From the NCBI GenBank assembly GCA_963774405.1, contig CAVZEV010000009.1:62001-126000 (forward strand): a stretch of DNA of 64,000 nt, given 5' to 3'. How positions within the stretch are numbered: position 1 is the first letter of the stretch; each line of letters begins with the position of its first letter. Below are positions 43,965 to 51,693 of this stretch, in pieces. This DNA is from VRUE01 sp963774405. Its GTDB lineage: Bacteria; Actinomycetota; Thermoleophilia; Solirubrobacterales; 70-9. The position numbers and the translations under genes are program-made. The notes below the pieces were generated by a model. That model had not been told where the DNA came from. It did not search any database and was given only the letters and a program-made list of their open reading frames with translations.

Positions 43965-44586
43965 ATGACTGCGGAGCAAGAGACCGCCCGCGCCGAGGTG
44001 ATCGCCAACCAGCGGGCTCGCATCTTCGACGGCTTCGCCCGAGCGCTTGCCTACCACGGCTACGAGGACACCAAGGTCACCGACATCGCCGAACTCTCCG
44101 GCGTCTCCCGGGCGACCTTCTACGAGCGCTTTGAGAGCAGGGAGCTCTGCTTCGCCGCTGCCTACGCGAATGGGGTGGAGCGTCTGGCCGCAGCGGTGGA
44201 GGGGGCTGCCGGGGACGAGAGCGGCTGGATCAACCGGCTCTCCGCCGGCCTCACGGCCGGCCTCGAATTCATCGCAGCCGACCCGGCGCTGGCCCATCTC
44301 CTCTTCGTCGAGTCGCTCGCCGCCGCCCGCCCCGCCCGCCTCGAGCACGAGCGCTCGCTGGGGCGCCTGGCGCAGGTCATCTCGCCCGCCGCTCGCTGAC
44401 GGTGAGGTCTCCGAGGAGACCGCTCGGATGCTCGCCGGCGGCCTCACCTCGCACCTCTCCGGCCACATCCTCGCCGGCGAGGCCGAGCGGCTGCCCGAAC
44501 TGCATGAGCCGCTGCTCCAGTACCTGCTCGCCCCGTCGCTGGCCGCTCTGCGCACCACGGATGAGCGACGAGCCGCCGCGCTTTGA
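43965..44586 (+). pseudogene. TetR-family regulator, single frameshift
   Basis: Reads cleanly as TetR for 144 residues: HTH KVTDIAELSGVSRATFYERFESRELCF and body PALAHLLFVESLAAARPA. It then changes frame by one base at about 44.39 kb, after which GEVSEETARMLAGGLTSHLSGHIL and a TetR C-terminus continue to 44586. Joined length is about 206, normal for TetR. The next TetR gene begins 26 bases before this end. A single indel could be a sequencing error. Confidence 0.75.
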
Positions 44587-45244
44587 CCCGGCCGGCTTCG
44601 CCGAGCTGCCGGACAGGCTCGCCCTCGGCCAGCTGCCGCCCGGCCGCCACGGCCTGCCGCGCTCCTTTGTGGCTCGCAACCAGCGCCTTCGCATCGTCGC
44701 CGGCCTGCTGCGGGTGTTGCCGCGCCACGGCTACGCGGAGACCACGGTCGGCCAGATCATCAGCGAGGCCCGGGTCTCCCGCTCCGCCTTCTACGGCCAG
44801 TTCACCGGCAAGGAGGAGTGCTTCCTGGAAGCGTATGAGCTCGGCGGCGGCTGGCTCTGCGACGGGGTGGAGGCAGCGACAGCGGCTGAGCCCTGGCCCG
44901 CCCGGGTCCGCGTCGGCGTCGGCGAGGCGCTGCGGATGCTCGGCGCCAACCCGCAGCTGGCCCACCTGATCGCGATCGAGGCGCTGCAGGCGGGCCCGGC
45001 GGCCCGCCAGTTGCAGCAGGCCAGCCTCACCCGGCTCGCCGGGATCCTCCGGCGGGGGCGCCCCGAGCGCCCCGAGCTCCCCGCCGACCTCGAGCCGCTG
45101 CTGCTCGGCGGCGCTCTCTCCGTGGTCTCCCGCCACGTCGAAGCCGGCCGGATCGAGCAGCTGCCCGAGATCGAAGCCGCCCTGGTCGAGTGCCTGCTGA
45201 TCCCCTACCTTGGACCGGGGGAGAGCAAGCGAATCGCAGCTTGA
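44561..45244 (+). CDS. TetR-family regulator
   Basis: TetR protein of 227 residues from the ATG at 44561 (MSDEPPRF). HTH TVGQIISEARVSRSAFYGQFTGKEECF at about 66-92; body with PQLAHLIAIEALQAGPA. Overlaps the end of the preceding TetR gene, so the two are co-translated. One of three TetR paralogues that frame the surface-protein genes. Confidence 0.85.
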   Translation: MSDEPPRFDPAGFAELPDRLALGQLPPGRHGLPRSFVARNQRLRIVAGLLRVLPRHGYAETTVGQIISEARVSRSAFYGQFTGKEECFLEAYELGGGWLCDGVEAATAAEPWPARVRVGVGEALRMLGANPQLAHLIAIEALQAGPAARQLQQASLTRLAGILRRGRPERPELPADLEPLLLGGALSVVSRHVEAGRIEQLPEIEAALVECLLIPYLGPGESKRIAA

Positions 45245-45260
45245 AGCCATTTCCGGCCCT

Positions 45261-45280
45261 CGCTATACTTTTTGAAGTAA
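45261..45280 (+). promoter_or_regulatory. Sulfur-operon promoter/operator, copy 1
   Basis: CGCTATACTTTTTGAAGTAA is identical to 46834-46853. It contains the dyad TACTT-TTTG-AAGTA and, overlapping it, TATACT, a likely -10 box. It precedes moeZ by about 30 bases. Confidence 0.65.
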
Positions 45281-45308
45281 AAGCCGATCCGGATTTAGGA
45301 GATTGTCA

Positions 45309-46505
45309 GTGGCGAACGGTGCGGACACGCAGGTCAAGGCCCCAGTCGAGGAGATCGAGCCGTTCGAGGCGGCGCAGGAGATCGAGGGCGGCGACGTCGT
45401 CCTGATCGACACGCGCGAGCCCCACGAGTACCAGGAGGCCCACCTCGAGGACGGCAAGCTGGTGCCGCCAGGCCTGCTCGGCGACGAAATCGCCACGGCC
45501 GCGCCCGACAAGTCGGCCCGCACGATCATCTACTGCCGCAGCGGCAGCCGCTCCTACAAGGCGGCCGAACAGCTGGAAGCGCTCGGCTACACCGACGTCG
45601 CCTCGATGGCCGGCGGCATCATCGCCTGGCAGGAGCAGGGGCTTCCCGTGCTCGCCGCCGCGGGGATGACCGCCGAACAGCGCGACCGCTACTCGCGCCA
45701 CACGCTGCTGCCCGAGGTCGGGGTCGACGGCCAGCTGAAGCTGCTCAACGCCAAGGTGCTGCTGCTCGGCGCCGGCGGGCTCGGCGCGCCGACGGCGCTC
45801 TACCTCGCCGCGGCCGGGGTCGGCATGATCGGCCTCGTCGACGACGACGTCGTCGACGCCTCCAACCTGCAGCGCCAGGTGATCCACAGCACCGAGCGGA
45901 TCGGGATGGCGAAGACCGCCTCGGCCCGGATCTTCATCGAAGGGCTGAATCCCGACGTCGAGGTGGTCGAGCACAACGGCCGGCTCGACGCGAGCAACAT
46001 CCTTGAGGTGATCTCCGACTACGACATCATCGTCGACGGCGCCGACAACTTCCCCACCCGTTACCTGCTGAACGACGCCTCGGTGCGGCTGCGCAAGCCG
46101 GTCGTCTCCGCCTCGATTCTCGGCTTCGACGGCCAGATCTCGACCTTCGCCCCCTTCGAGGGCCCCTGCTACCGCTGCCTCTACCCGACCCCGCCGCCGG
46201 CCGAGCTGGCGCCGAGCTGCTCGGCCAACGGGGTGCTCGGGGTGATGGCGGGGACGATGGGCACCCTGCAGGCCAACGAGGTGATCAAGCTGATCCTCGG
46301 CAAAGGCGAACCGCTGATCGGGCGCCTGCTGCTCTACGACGCGCTGGGGACCCGCTTCACCGAGCTCAAGGTCCGCCGCGACCCCGAGTGCCCGATCTGC
46401 GGCGAGAACGCGGCCGAGATCCCGGAGTCGGAGATGGGCAAGTTCCCCGACTACGACGCCTTTTGCTCTGGAGCTGGCGGCGACCGCCAGACGCTCGCCT
46501 CCTAG
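45309..46505 (+). CDS. moeZ: MoeZ-like sulfurtransferase: rhodanese + ThiF/MoeB adenylyltransferase
   Basis: Activates the C-terminus of the sulfur carrier CysO by adenylation and transfers sulfur to it. The N-terminal rhodanese domain (about 10-110) carries active-site Cys in IIYCRSGSRSYKAA. The ThiF/MoeB domain (about 120-380) has the nucleotide loop LLGAGGLGAPTALYLA, and zinc cysteines CYRCLYP and CPICGEN. In mycobacterial MoeZ the order is MoeB first, rhodanese last; here it is reversed. I chose the GTG at 45309 because AGGAG sits 7 bases upstream; the TTG at 45303 is too close to it. Followed by cysO after 18 bases. Confidence 0.88.
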   Translation: MANGADTQVKAPVEEIEPFEAAQEIEGGDVVLIDTREPHEYQEAHLEDGKLVPPGLLGDEIATAAPDKSARTIIYCRSGSRSYKAAEQLEALGYTDVASMAGGIIAWQEQGLPVLAAAGMTAEQRDRYSRHTLLPEVGVDGQLKLLNAKVLLLGAGGLGAPTALYLAAAGVGMIGLVDDDVVDASNLQRQVIHSTERIGMAKTASARIFIEGLNPDVEVVEHNGRLDASNILEVISDYDIIVDGADNFPTRYLLNDASVRLRKPVVSASILGFDGQISTFAPFEGPCYRCLYPTPPPAELAPSCSANGVLGVMAGTMGTLQANEVIKLILGKGEPLIGRLLLYDALGTRFTELKVRRDPECPICGENAAEIPESEMGKFPDYDAFCSGAGGDRQTLAS

Positions 46506-46523
46506 GCTAGGATCACCGCCCCG

Positions 46524-46796
46524 ATGGCGACCGTTCGCATACCTCCCGTGCTGCGCGCCCACACCGGTGGCGCCTCCGAGGTCGAGGCTGCCGGCTCCGA
46601 TGTCGGCGAGGTCCTGCGCGCGCTCACGACTGAGCACCCCGGCACCCAGGAGCAGCTCTTCGGCGAGGACGGCGACCTCAACCGCTACGTCAACGTCTAT
46701 CTCAACGACGAGGACGTCCGAGTCCTCGACGGCCTCGGCACCGCGGTCAAGGAGGGCGACACCGTCGTCATCCTGCCGGCGATGGCCGGCGGTTGA
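46524..46796 (+). CDS. cysO: CysO-like sulfur carrier (MoaD/ThiS family)
   Basis: Ubiquitin-like protein of 90 residues ending in the diglycine MAGG that is adenylated and thiocarboxylated. The start ATVRIPPVLRAHTGGASEVEAAG and the stretch VYLNDEDVRVLDGLGTAVKEGDTVVILPA are typical of CysO. Together with moeZ, cysM and the JAMM gene it forms the CysO-dependent cysteine pathway known from Mycobacterium tuberculosis, which uses O-phosphoserine and is resistant to oxidants. Confidence 0.92.
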   Translation: MATVRIPPVLRAHTGGASEVEAAGSDVGEVLRALTTEHPGTQEQLFGEDGDLNRYVNVYLNDEDVRVLDGLGTAVKEGDTVVILPAMAGG

Positions 46797-46833
46797 AAAA
46801 GCCTTCGTAAATCTCCCACGGGCGAACGCCCGA

Positions 46834-46853
46834 CGCTATACTTTTTGAAGTAA
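46834..46853 (+). promoter_or_regulatory. Sulfur-operon promoter/operator, copy 2
   Basis: Exact 20-base copy of 45261-45280, with dyad TACTT-TTTG-AAGTA (46839-46852) overlapping TATACT. It precedes the cysM start by 14 bases and so gives cysM-mec its own promoter besides read-through from moeZ-cysO. Confidence 0.65.
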
Positions 46854-46867
46854 GGGACTGGCGAGCG

Positions 46868-47827
46868 ATGTCTGAACTTCTCAACCGACCCTGCGGGGGA
46901 CGCTTCGGCAATATCGTCGAGTCGATCGGCAATACGCCGCTGGTCGAGCTTCCTCGCCTCTCGCCCAATCCCGACGTCCGCATCTACGCCAAGCTCGAGG
47001 GGCGCAACCCGACCGGCTCGGTCAAGGACCGCGTCGCCAAGTCGATGATCGAGGCGGCCGAGGCCGAGGGGCTGATCCTGCCGGGGCAGACGATCCTCGA
47101 GCCGACCTCGGGCAACACCGGGATCTCGCTGGCGATGATCTGCAGCCGCAAGGGCTACAAGCTCAAGGTTGTTATGCCCGACAACGTCACCGCCGAGCGT
47201 ACCCAGCTGCTCGAGATGTACGGGGCGGAGATCGTCTACTCCGAGGGCGCCAAGGGCTCCAACGGGGCGGTCGAGGTGGCGCTGGAGATGGCCGAGGACC
47301 CGCAGTACTACATGCCCTACCAGTACGGCAACGAGGCCAACCCCAACGCTCACTACAACGGCACCGCGGTCGAGATCCTCGAAGAGCTCGACGAGGTGAC
47401 CGCCTTCGTCGGCGGCCTCGGCACCGGCGGCACCCTGATGGGCAACGGCCGCCGGCTCAAGGAGGAGAACCCCGAGACGCTGATCGTCGCCGCCGAGCCG
47501 ATGCAGGGCGAGATGGTGCACGGTCTGCGCTCGCTCGATGACGGCTTCATCCCGCCGATCATCGACATCTCGTTGCTCGACCGCAAGATCATGGTCTCCA
47601 ACCGCGACGCGATCGTCTGGACCCGCAAGCTGCTCGACGAGGAGGGCGTCTTCGCCGGCGTCTCCTCCGGCGCGATCGCCCGCATCGCGGCCCGCATCGC
47701 CGGTGAGCTCGACGGCGGCAACGTCGTCTTCCTGATCCCCGACGACGGCTGGAAGTACCTCTCCTCCGGCGTCTACACCAAGCCGATCGAGGAGATCGAG
47801 AACCTCGATTCCACCGTTTGGTGGTAA
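46868..47827 (+). CDS. cysM: PLP-dependent cysteine synthase, CysM type
   Basis: Beta-substituting synthase of 319 residues. The PLP lysine is in GRNPTGSVKDRVAKSM, the phosphate loop GTGGTLMG, the substrate loop PTSGNTGISLA and the C-terminal Ser/Gly region GVSSGAIA. Because it stands between cysO and a Mec+ JAMM gene, it probably uses O-phosphoserine and CysO thiocarboxylate rather than acetylserine and sulfide. A start at ATG 46868 is preceded by GGCGAGCG. Plain CysK activity cannot be excluded from sequence. Confidence 0.9.
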   Translation: MSELLNRPCGGRFGNIVESIGNTPLVELPRLSPNPDVRIYAKLEGRNPTGSVKDRVAKSMIEAAEAEGLILPGQTILEPTSGNTGISLAMICSRKGYKLKVVMPDNVTAERTQLLEMYGAEIVYSEGAKGSNGAVEVALEMAEDPQYYMPYQYGNEANPNAHYNGTAVEILEELDEVTAFVGGLGTGGTLMGNGRRLKEENPETLIVAAEPMQGEMVHGLRSLDDGFIPPIIDISLLDRKIMVSNRDAIVWTRKLLDEEGVFAGVSSGAIARIAARIAGELDGGNVVFLIPDDGWKYLSSGVYTKPIEEIENLDSTVWW

Positions 47828-47845
47828 TCGCCGGACCCCGCTGAG

Positions 47846-48244
47846 ATGCGGATCTCCCAGTCCCTGATCGACGAGATGGTCGCGCACGCGCGCGCCGACC
47901 TGCCCAACGAGTGCTGCGGGATGGTCGGCGGCATTGGCGACGAGGCGAGCGTGGTGATCCCGGTCGTCAACTCGGCCGCCAGCCCGCTGCGCTTCGAGAT
48001 GGACCCCCAGGGCCAGTACAACGCGCTGAAGGCGATCGAAGACGACGGCAAGGAGATGCTGGCGATCTACCACTCGCACACCAAGAGCGCCGCCTATCCC
48101 TCGCAGACCGACGTCAACCAGGCGGTCAACTGGCCCGATGCGATCTACCTGATCGTCTCGCTGCAGGACGAGGACGCGCCCGAGGTCAGGGGCTATTGGT
48201 TGAAGGACCTGAAGATCGCCGATGCCGAGCTCGTCGTCGAGTAG
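47846..48244 (+). CDS. mec: Mec+-type JAMM metalloprotease
   Basis: JAMM zinc peptidase of 132 residues that releases cysteine from the CysO-cysteine adduct. Zinc site: Glu in LPNECCGMVGG (about 21), His-x-His in YHSHTKSAAYPSQTD (about 72-86) with the Ser and Asp of the JAMM motif. 18 bases after cysM, in the same operon, which fixes its role better than sequence alone. Confidence 0.9.
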   Translation: MRISQSLIDEMVAHARADLPNECCGMVGGIGDEASVVIPVVNSAASPLRFEMDPQGQYNALKAIEDDGKEMLAIYHSHTKSAAYPSQTDVNQAVNWPDAIYLIVSLQDEDAPEVRGYWLKDLKIADAELVVE

Positions 48245-48470
48245 CGGGCGCCCGGTCAAGGTCGCCTTCGCTCGGCATCAGATCGAGGCGGAGATGATCC
48301 AGGGCCTGCTCGAGGCGCACGGCATCCCTAGCATGGTCCAGCGCACGGTCGACAACCCTGAGTTCCTGGCGGCGGGGCCGCGCCAGATCCTCGTCCCCGA
48401 GGCGGCCGCGGAGAAGGCCCGCGACGTGCTTGCCAACGCCCCCGGGGAAAGCCTGCCCGGGGAAGACTAG
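48222..48470 (+). CDS. DUF2007-type small protein
   Basis: Protein of 82 residues. The core VKVAFARHQIEAEMIQGLLEAHGIPSMVQR and the later ILVPEAAAEKARDVLA match the DUF2007 domain, a small ferredoxin-like fold proposed to sense or signal. It overlaps the JAMM gene by 23 bases and ends four bases into the convergent gene at 48467. Function unknown; its place suggests a link to the cysteine operon. Confidence 0.8.
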   Translation: MPSSSSSSGRPVKVAFARHQIEAEMIQGLLEAHGIPSMVQRTVDNPEFLAAGPRQILVPEAAAEKARDVLANAPGESLPGED

Positions 48471-49222
48471 GCCGGCCCGGGCCGGGCGATTTCGCGCAGG
48501 TAGCCGCGCCAGGCGTCCTCGACCTCGCGGAAGCGGGCCTCGAAGGCGGCCTCGATCGTCGGCACCGCCCCACCGGGCAGCAGTTTCAGGGCGAGGCGCT
48601 CGCAGGCATCCGCGCCGCGTTCGGCCTCGAGCAGGTCGAAGATCGTGCCGCCGAGGATCACCGCATCGCGGCGCGAGGGAGGAAAGGAGGGCCGGGCGCT
48701 CTCGCGCAGGCGGCGGATCACCGCCGGGCGGTAGAAGCCGACCTGGCGCGAGAAGTACTGGGCGGCGCCTTCGACCAGCCAGGCCCAGCGCAGGTAGCGG
48801 GCGAAGCGGCGCGGCGTCCAGGAGGGCGGCAGCTCGCGGTTGTTGGCGGCGATCACGAGCTGGGCGTAGAGCCGCTCGGCGGTGCCGCGCAGGGCCTCGC
48901 GCGAGTCCTCGCCGCCGGCGCGGCGCTCCATGTGCGGGTCGTTGAGCACGTGCAGCTCGGTCGACATCGGCCAGCCGGCGAGGTAGCGGCGGCCGGCCGG
49001 CGCCGCCGACCAGCGCGCCGCGGGCAGGAACGGGTGCGCCAGCGCAAGCCAGAGCGGATTGGTGTGGATGACCACGGTGATCTCGCCGGGGACCAGCTCG
49101 AAGCGGTCCTCGAGCCGCAGCCGCAGTTCCTCCATCCGGTCCAGCGTCCGCTCCGCGAACGCCGAATCGCCACTGTCGTGGCGGGCGGTAAAGCTCAGCG
49201 ATTCGGTCTCAACCCAAGGCAT
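48467..49222 (-). CDS. Unknown protein with MA-clan peptidase-like features, 251 residues
   Basis: Soluble protein, Arg-rich, with FTARHDSGDSAFAERTLDRMEELRLRLEDRF at the start and the central stretch WAWLVEGAAQYFSRQ. In gluzincin peptidases this region would read HExxH...EG; here the zinc His pair is missing but the WLVEGAAQYF part remains, so it looks like a degenerate peptidase. No signal peptide. The ATG directly follows element B copy 2, leaving no clear Shine-Dalgarno apart from the element's own sequence. Confidence 0.65.
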   Translation of the reverse strand: MPWVETESLSFTARHDSGDSAFAERTLDRMEELRLRLEDRFELVPGEITVVIHTNPLWLALAHPFLPAARWSAAPAGRRYLAGWPMSTELHVLNDPHMERRAGGEDSREALRGTAERLYAQLVIAANNRELPPSWTPRRFARYLRWAWLVEGAAQYFSRQVGFYRPAVIRRLRESARPSFPPSRRDAVILGGTIFDLLEAERGADACERLALKLLPGGAVPTIEAAFEARFREVEDAWRGYLREIARPGPA

Positions 49223-49323
49223 CTAAGGCCGTCCGCCCGGCGCATATCCGCGTCCTCGGTCGCTCGCGTGCAGAGCACGCCACGCTCCCTGCGTCCTTGA
49301 TCTGCTTGGCCGGTCGGCCTTAG
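49223..49323. repeat. Element B copy 2: 69-bp core inside a different 16-bp palindrome
   Basis: The core at 49239-49307 matches 1260-1328 at about 64 of 69 bases. The arms CTAAGGCCGTCCGCCC (49223-49238) and GGCCGGTCGGCCTTAG (49308-49323) pair at 14 of 16 positions and are unrelated to the arms of copy 1. It fills the complete gap between the stop codon of the DUF1802 gene (inside the right arm) and the ATG of the 48467-49222 gene. The internal hairpin GCGTGC/GCACGC is kept with a changed loop base. Confidence 0.8.
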
Positions 49324-49949
49324 ACCAGTGCTGGCTCTGCCGCGCCGCAAACACCGAGAATCTCAGCCCTAGCGCGGTCGAACTCTTCGTCGGCCATCAC
49401 CGGGGTGCCCTCGAAGGGCAGTTCGCGGTCGACCTCGACCCAGGAGCGGCAGCCGTGGTACTCCTCGCGGACCCGCACCGTGACCGGGCGGGGGATGCGG
49501 TGGACCCGCAGCAGCAGCACGTGCAGCGGGTGGCGGCGCTTCCAGTTGAGCCGCTTCTCCGCGTAGTCTGGGGTCCAGACGTAGTAAGGCGAGAGACCGT
49601 CGACCACGCGCGGGTCGGTGACGGTGATGTGGTCGGTGACCTCGGCCCAGGCGCGCAGGCGCACGCGGTCGGGCTGGGAGATGCCGCCGTCCTGAAGCAG
49701 GGCGCGGGCCGGCGGCTCCTCGTCGGGCCAGACGCCCTCCTCGAGCGCGCGACCGAGCTCGGGGTGATGGGACTCGCGCACCAGGTTGTTCTGCTGGTGG
49801 TCGAAGGTGGGGTAGAGGAAGAAGCGTTCGTGCTCGAGCTCGAAGTGCTTGTTCTCCTCGCGGATCCCGCCCTTGCGGAGGGTCAGCAGCTGCTCGCCCT
49901 CGGCGAGTGCGCGGACCGTCACGGCCCATTCCTTGAAAGCGATCGGCAT
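49320..49949 (-). CDS. DUF1802 family protein
   Basis: Protein of 209 residues matching the DUF1802 pattern: start IAFKEWAVTVRALAEGEQLLTLRKGGIREENKHFELEHERFFLYPTFDHQQ in outline and later VEVDRELPFEGTPVMADEEF. Function unknown; the family is sometimes next to restriction or stress genes. Single gene with a recognisable promoter (TTGCAA, 16 bases, TAGAAT on the minus strand) and an upstream CRP-like dyad. Its stop lies inside element B copy 2. Confidence 0.85.
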   Translation of the reverse strand: MPIAFKEWAVTVRALAEGEQLLTLRKGGIREENKHFELEHERFFLYPTFDHQQNNLVRESHHPELGRALEEGVWPDEEPPARALLQDGGISQPDRVRLRAWAEVTDHITVTDPRVVDGLSPYYVWTPDYAEKRLNWKRRHPLHVLLLRVHRIPRPVTVRVREEYHGCRSWVEVDRELPFEGTPVMADEEFDRARAEILGVCGAAEPALV

Positions 49950-50042
49950 TTGAAGTCGTACCTAGAAGAAGGTGTTTGAAGCAGATGACTGGGAGGGGGG
50001 CGCCTGGCCCGTTCCACGGTGAGGTGCCCGCCCGGATCGCGC

Positions 50043-50090
50043 ATTCTAGACCAGCGCCGCCGGATTGCAAAATTTGTGATGAAGATCACT
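50043..50090 (-). promoter_or_regulatory. Promoter of DUF1802 gene with a CRP/FNR-like dyad
   Basis: On the minus strand TTGCAA (50065-50070), 16 bases, TAGAAT (50043-50048). Just upstream TGTGATGAAGATCACT (50075-50090) contains GTGAT-GAAG-ATCAC, close to the CRP/GlxR pattern TGTGA-N6-TCACA. It would centre about 46 bases before the start of transcription, and it overlaps the end of hyuB. Confidence 0.5.
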
Positions 50091-51693
50091 GACTGCCGTG
50101 GCCACCGCCGCCCGGAGTTTCGAGCCTCAGCCTGTCGCCGGGCGCCAGCTCGCCTTCGCCCTTGCCGGGCAGGGGCTCGCCGTTGAGGAGGTTGCGGCCG
50201 GGGGCGCCGTCCTCGCCGCCGGCGCGGCCGCGCGGTGGGTGCCGGCGGCGCTCGCTGATCAACGAGTAGCGCATCGGCGCCAGCGCCTCGAGCTCGCGCA
50301 CGATCCCCTCGCCGCCGCGGCGCTCGCCGGCGCCGCCGCTGCCGTGGCGCAGCGAGAGCTCGCGGACGCGCAGCGGGAACTCGCTCTCCAGGGCCTCGAC
50401 CGGGGTGTTGAGCGTGTTCGACATCGCCACGTGGATCGCGCTCGGGCCGTCGGCGTCGGGGCAGGCGCCCTGGCCGCCGCCGAGTGTCTCGTAGTAGGTG
50501 AACTCCTCGTTGGCCAGGGTGAGGTTGTTCATCGTCCCCTGGCCCTGGGCGGGCACCGGCCGGGCGCCGGCGAGGGCGGCGATGACGAGGTCGGCGACGC
50601 GGCTCGAGGTCTCGACGTTGCCGGCGGCGACGGCGGCAGGGAAGCGGGCGTTGAGCACGCAGCCCGCGGGGGCCCTGACCGCGATCGGCCGGTAGGCACC
50701 CGCGCAGGGCGGGGCGTCGGGATCGGTCAGCACCCGCACGGCGAAGAAGGCGGCGGACTTGGTCACCGAGAGGGGACAGTTGAGGTTGCCCTCGACCTCG
50801 GCATCGCTGCCGGAGAAGTCGAGGGTGAGCTGGTCGCCGTCGATCGTCACCTCGACCCGCAACGCCACATCCCGCTCGGCCAAATCTGTTCCGGTGGTCC
50901 TTTCCCCCGCTATTCGGGGTAAAGGACCACCGGAAGCGAAATCGACCTCCAGCACGTCCTCGGCGCGGTAGGTGCCGTCGGGGAGGGAGGCGATGGCGTG
51001 GCGGGTGCGTCGCTCGGCGTAGGCGAGGATCTCCTCCATCGCGCTCGCCAGCTGAGCGCGTCCGTGGCGCCCGGCGAGCTCGAGCAGCCGCTCGGCGCCG
51101 ATCCGGTTGGCGGCTTCCTGTGCGCGCAGGTCGGCGAGCCGCTGCGCCGGGAAGCGCATCCGCCGGGCGAGGTCGCCCAGCACGCCCGGGCCGATCCGGG
51201 TCGGCGGGATCACCACGCCCTCGTCCTCGAGGCGGGCCGAGTTGGCCGGCATGCTGCCCGGGGTCGGGCCGCCGACGTCGGCGTGATGCGCCCTGCAGGC
51301 GGCAAAGCCGATCAGCTCGTCCTCGCCGAAGACCGGTGAGATCAGGGTGATGTCGGGCAGGTGGGTGCCGCCGCGGTAGGGGTCGTTGAGGATCCACGAG
51401 CCGCCGGGCTCCTGCTCGCGGTCGATCACGGCGGCGACCGCGTCCGGCATCGAGCCGAGGTGGACCGGAATGTGCTCGGCCTGCATCACCAGCTCGCCGC
51501 CCGGGTCGAAGATCGCGGTCGAGCAGTCGTGGCGCTCCTTGATGTTGGCCGAGTAGGCGGAGCGGATCAGGGCGGCGCCCATCTCCTCGCAGGCAGCGCG
51601 CAGGCCGCCGATCATCACCTGCAGCGTCACCGGGTCCACGGTCGCCTCCACTGCAACGTCTTGCGGCCCTGTGAGGCGCTCAACGCGTTGCAC
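50086..51693 (-). CDS. hyuB: Hydantoinase B/oxoprolinase family protein with inserted palindrome
   Basis: ATP-dependent N-methylhydantoinase/5-oxoprolinase subunit B, 535 residues. Diagnostic stretches: IKERHDCSTAIFDPGGELVMQAEHIPVHLGSMP and WILNDPYRGGTHLPDITLISPVF. Near residue 255 the family sequence (EDVLEVD...LAERDVALRVEV) is interrupted by about 19 residues encoded by palindromic element A copy 3 (50889-50935). The insertion keeps the frame and GATTT occurs on both sides of it. The protein may tolerate the insert in a surface loop. The start overlaps the end of hyuA by 14 bases. Confidence 0.9.
   Translation of the reverse strand: MQRVERLTGPQDVAVEATVDPVTLQVMIGGLRAACEEMGAALIRSAYSANIKERHDCSTAIFDPGGELVMQAEHIPVHLGSMPDAVAAVIDREQEPGGSWILNDPYRGGTHLPDITLISPVFGEDELIGFAACRAHHADVGGPTPGSMPANSARLEDEGVVIPPTRIGPGVLGDLARRMRFPAQRLADLRAQEAANRIGAERLLELAGRHGRAQLASAMEEILAYAERRTRHAIASLPDGTYRAEDVLEVDFASGGPLPRIAGERTTGTDLAERDVALRVEVTIDGDQLTLDFSGSDAEVEGNLNCPLSVTKSAAFFAVRVLTDPDAPPCAGAYRPIAVRAPAGCVLNARFPAAVAAGNVETSSRVADLVIAALAGARPVPAQGQGTMNNLTLANEEFTYYETLGGGQGACPDADGPSAIHVAMSNTLNTPVEALESEFPLRVRELSLRHGSGGAGERRGGEGIVRELEALAPMRYSLISERRRHPPRGRAGGEDGAPGRNLLNGEPLPGKGEGELAPGDRLRLETPGGGGHGSQ
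50889..50935. repeat. Palindromic element A copy 3, in frame inside hyuB
   Basis: TTCCGGTGGTCCTTT... (50889-50909) pairs with 50915-50935 over 21 positions with one mismatch, loop CTATT. Compared with copies 1 and 2 the arms read GTGGTCC instead of GTGCGCC, and the partner arm has the complementary change, so pairing is kept. Read on the minus strand it adds about 19 codons without a stop. Confidence 0.85.

Noticed and set aside
44380..44402. Programmed ribosomal frameshifting in the TetR gene.
   Set aside because: No slippery heptamer or downstream pseudoknot is apparent, and similar single-base shifts occur in several unrelated genes, so an indel is simpler.
48430..48945. A plus-strand Arg-rich frame continuing beyond the DUF2007 gene.
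   Set aside because: It is antisense to the 48467-49222 gene and has no recognisable features.
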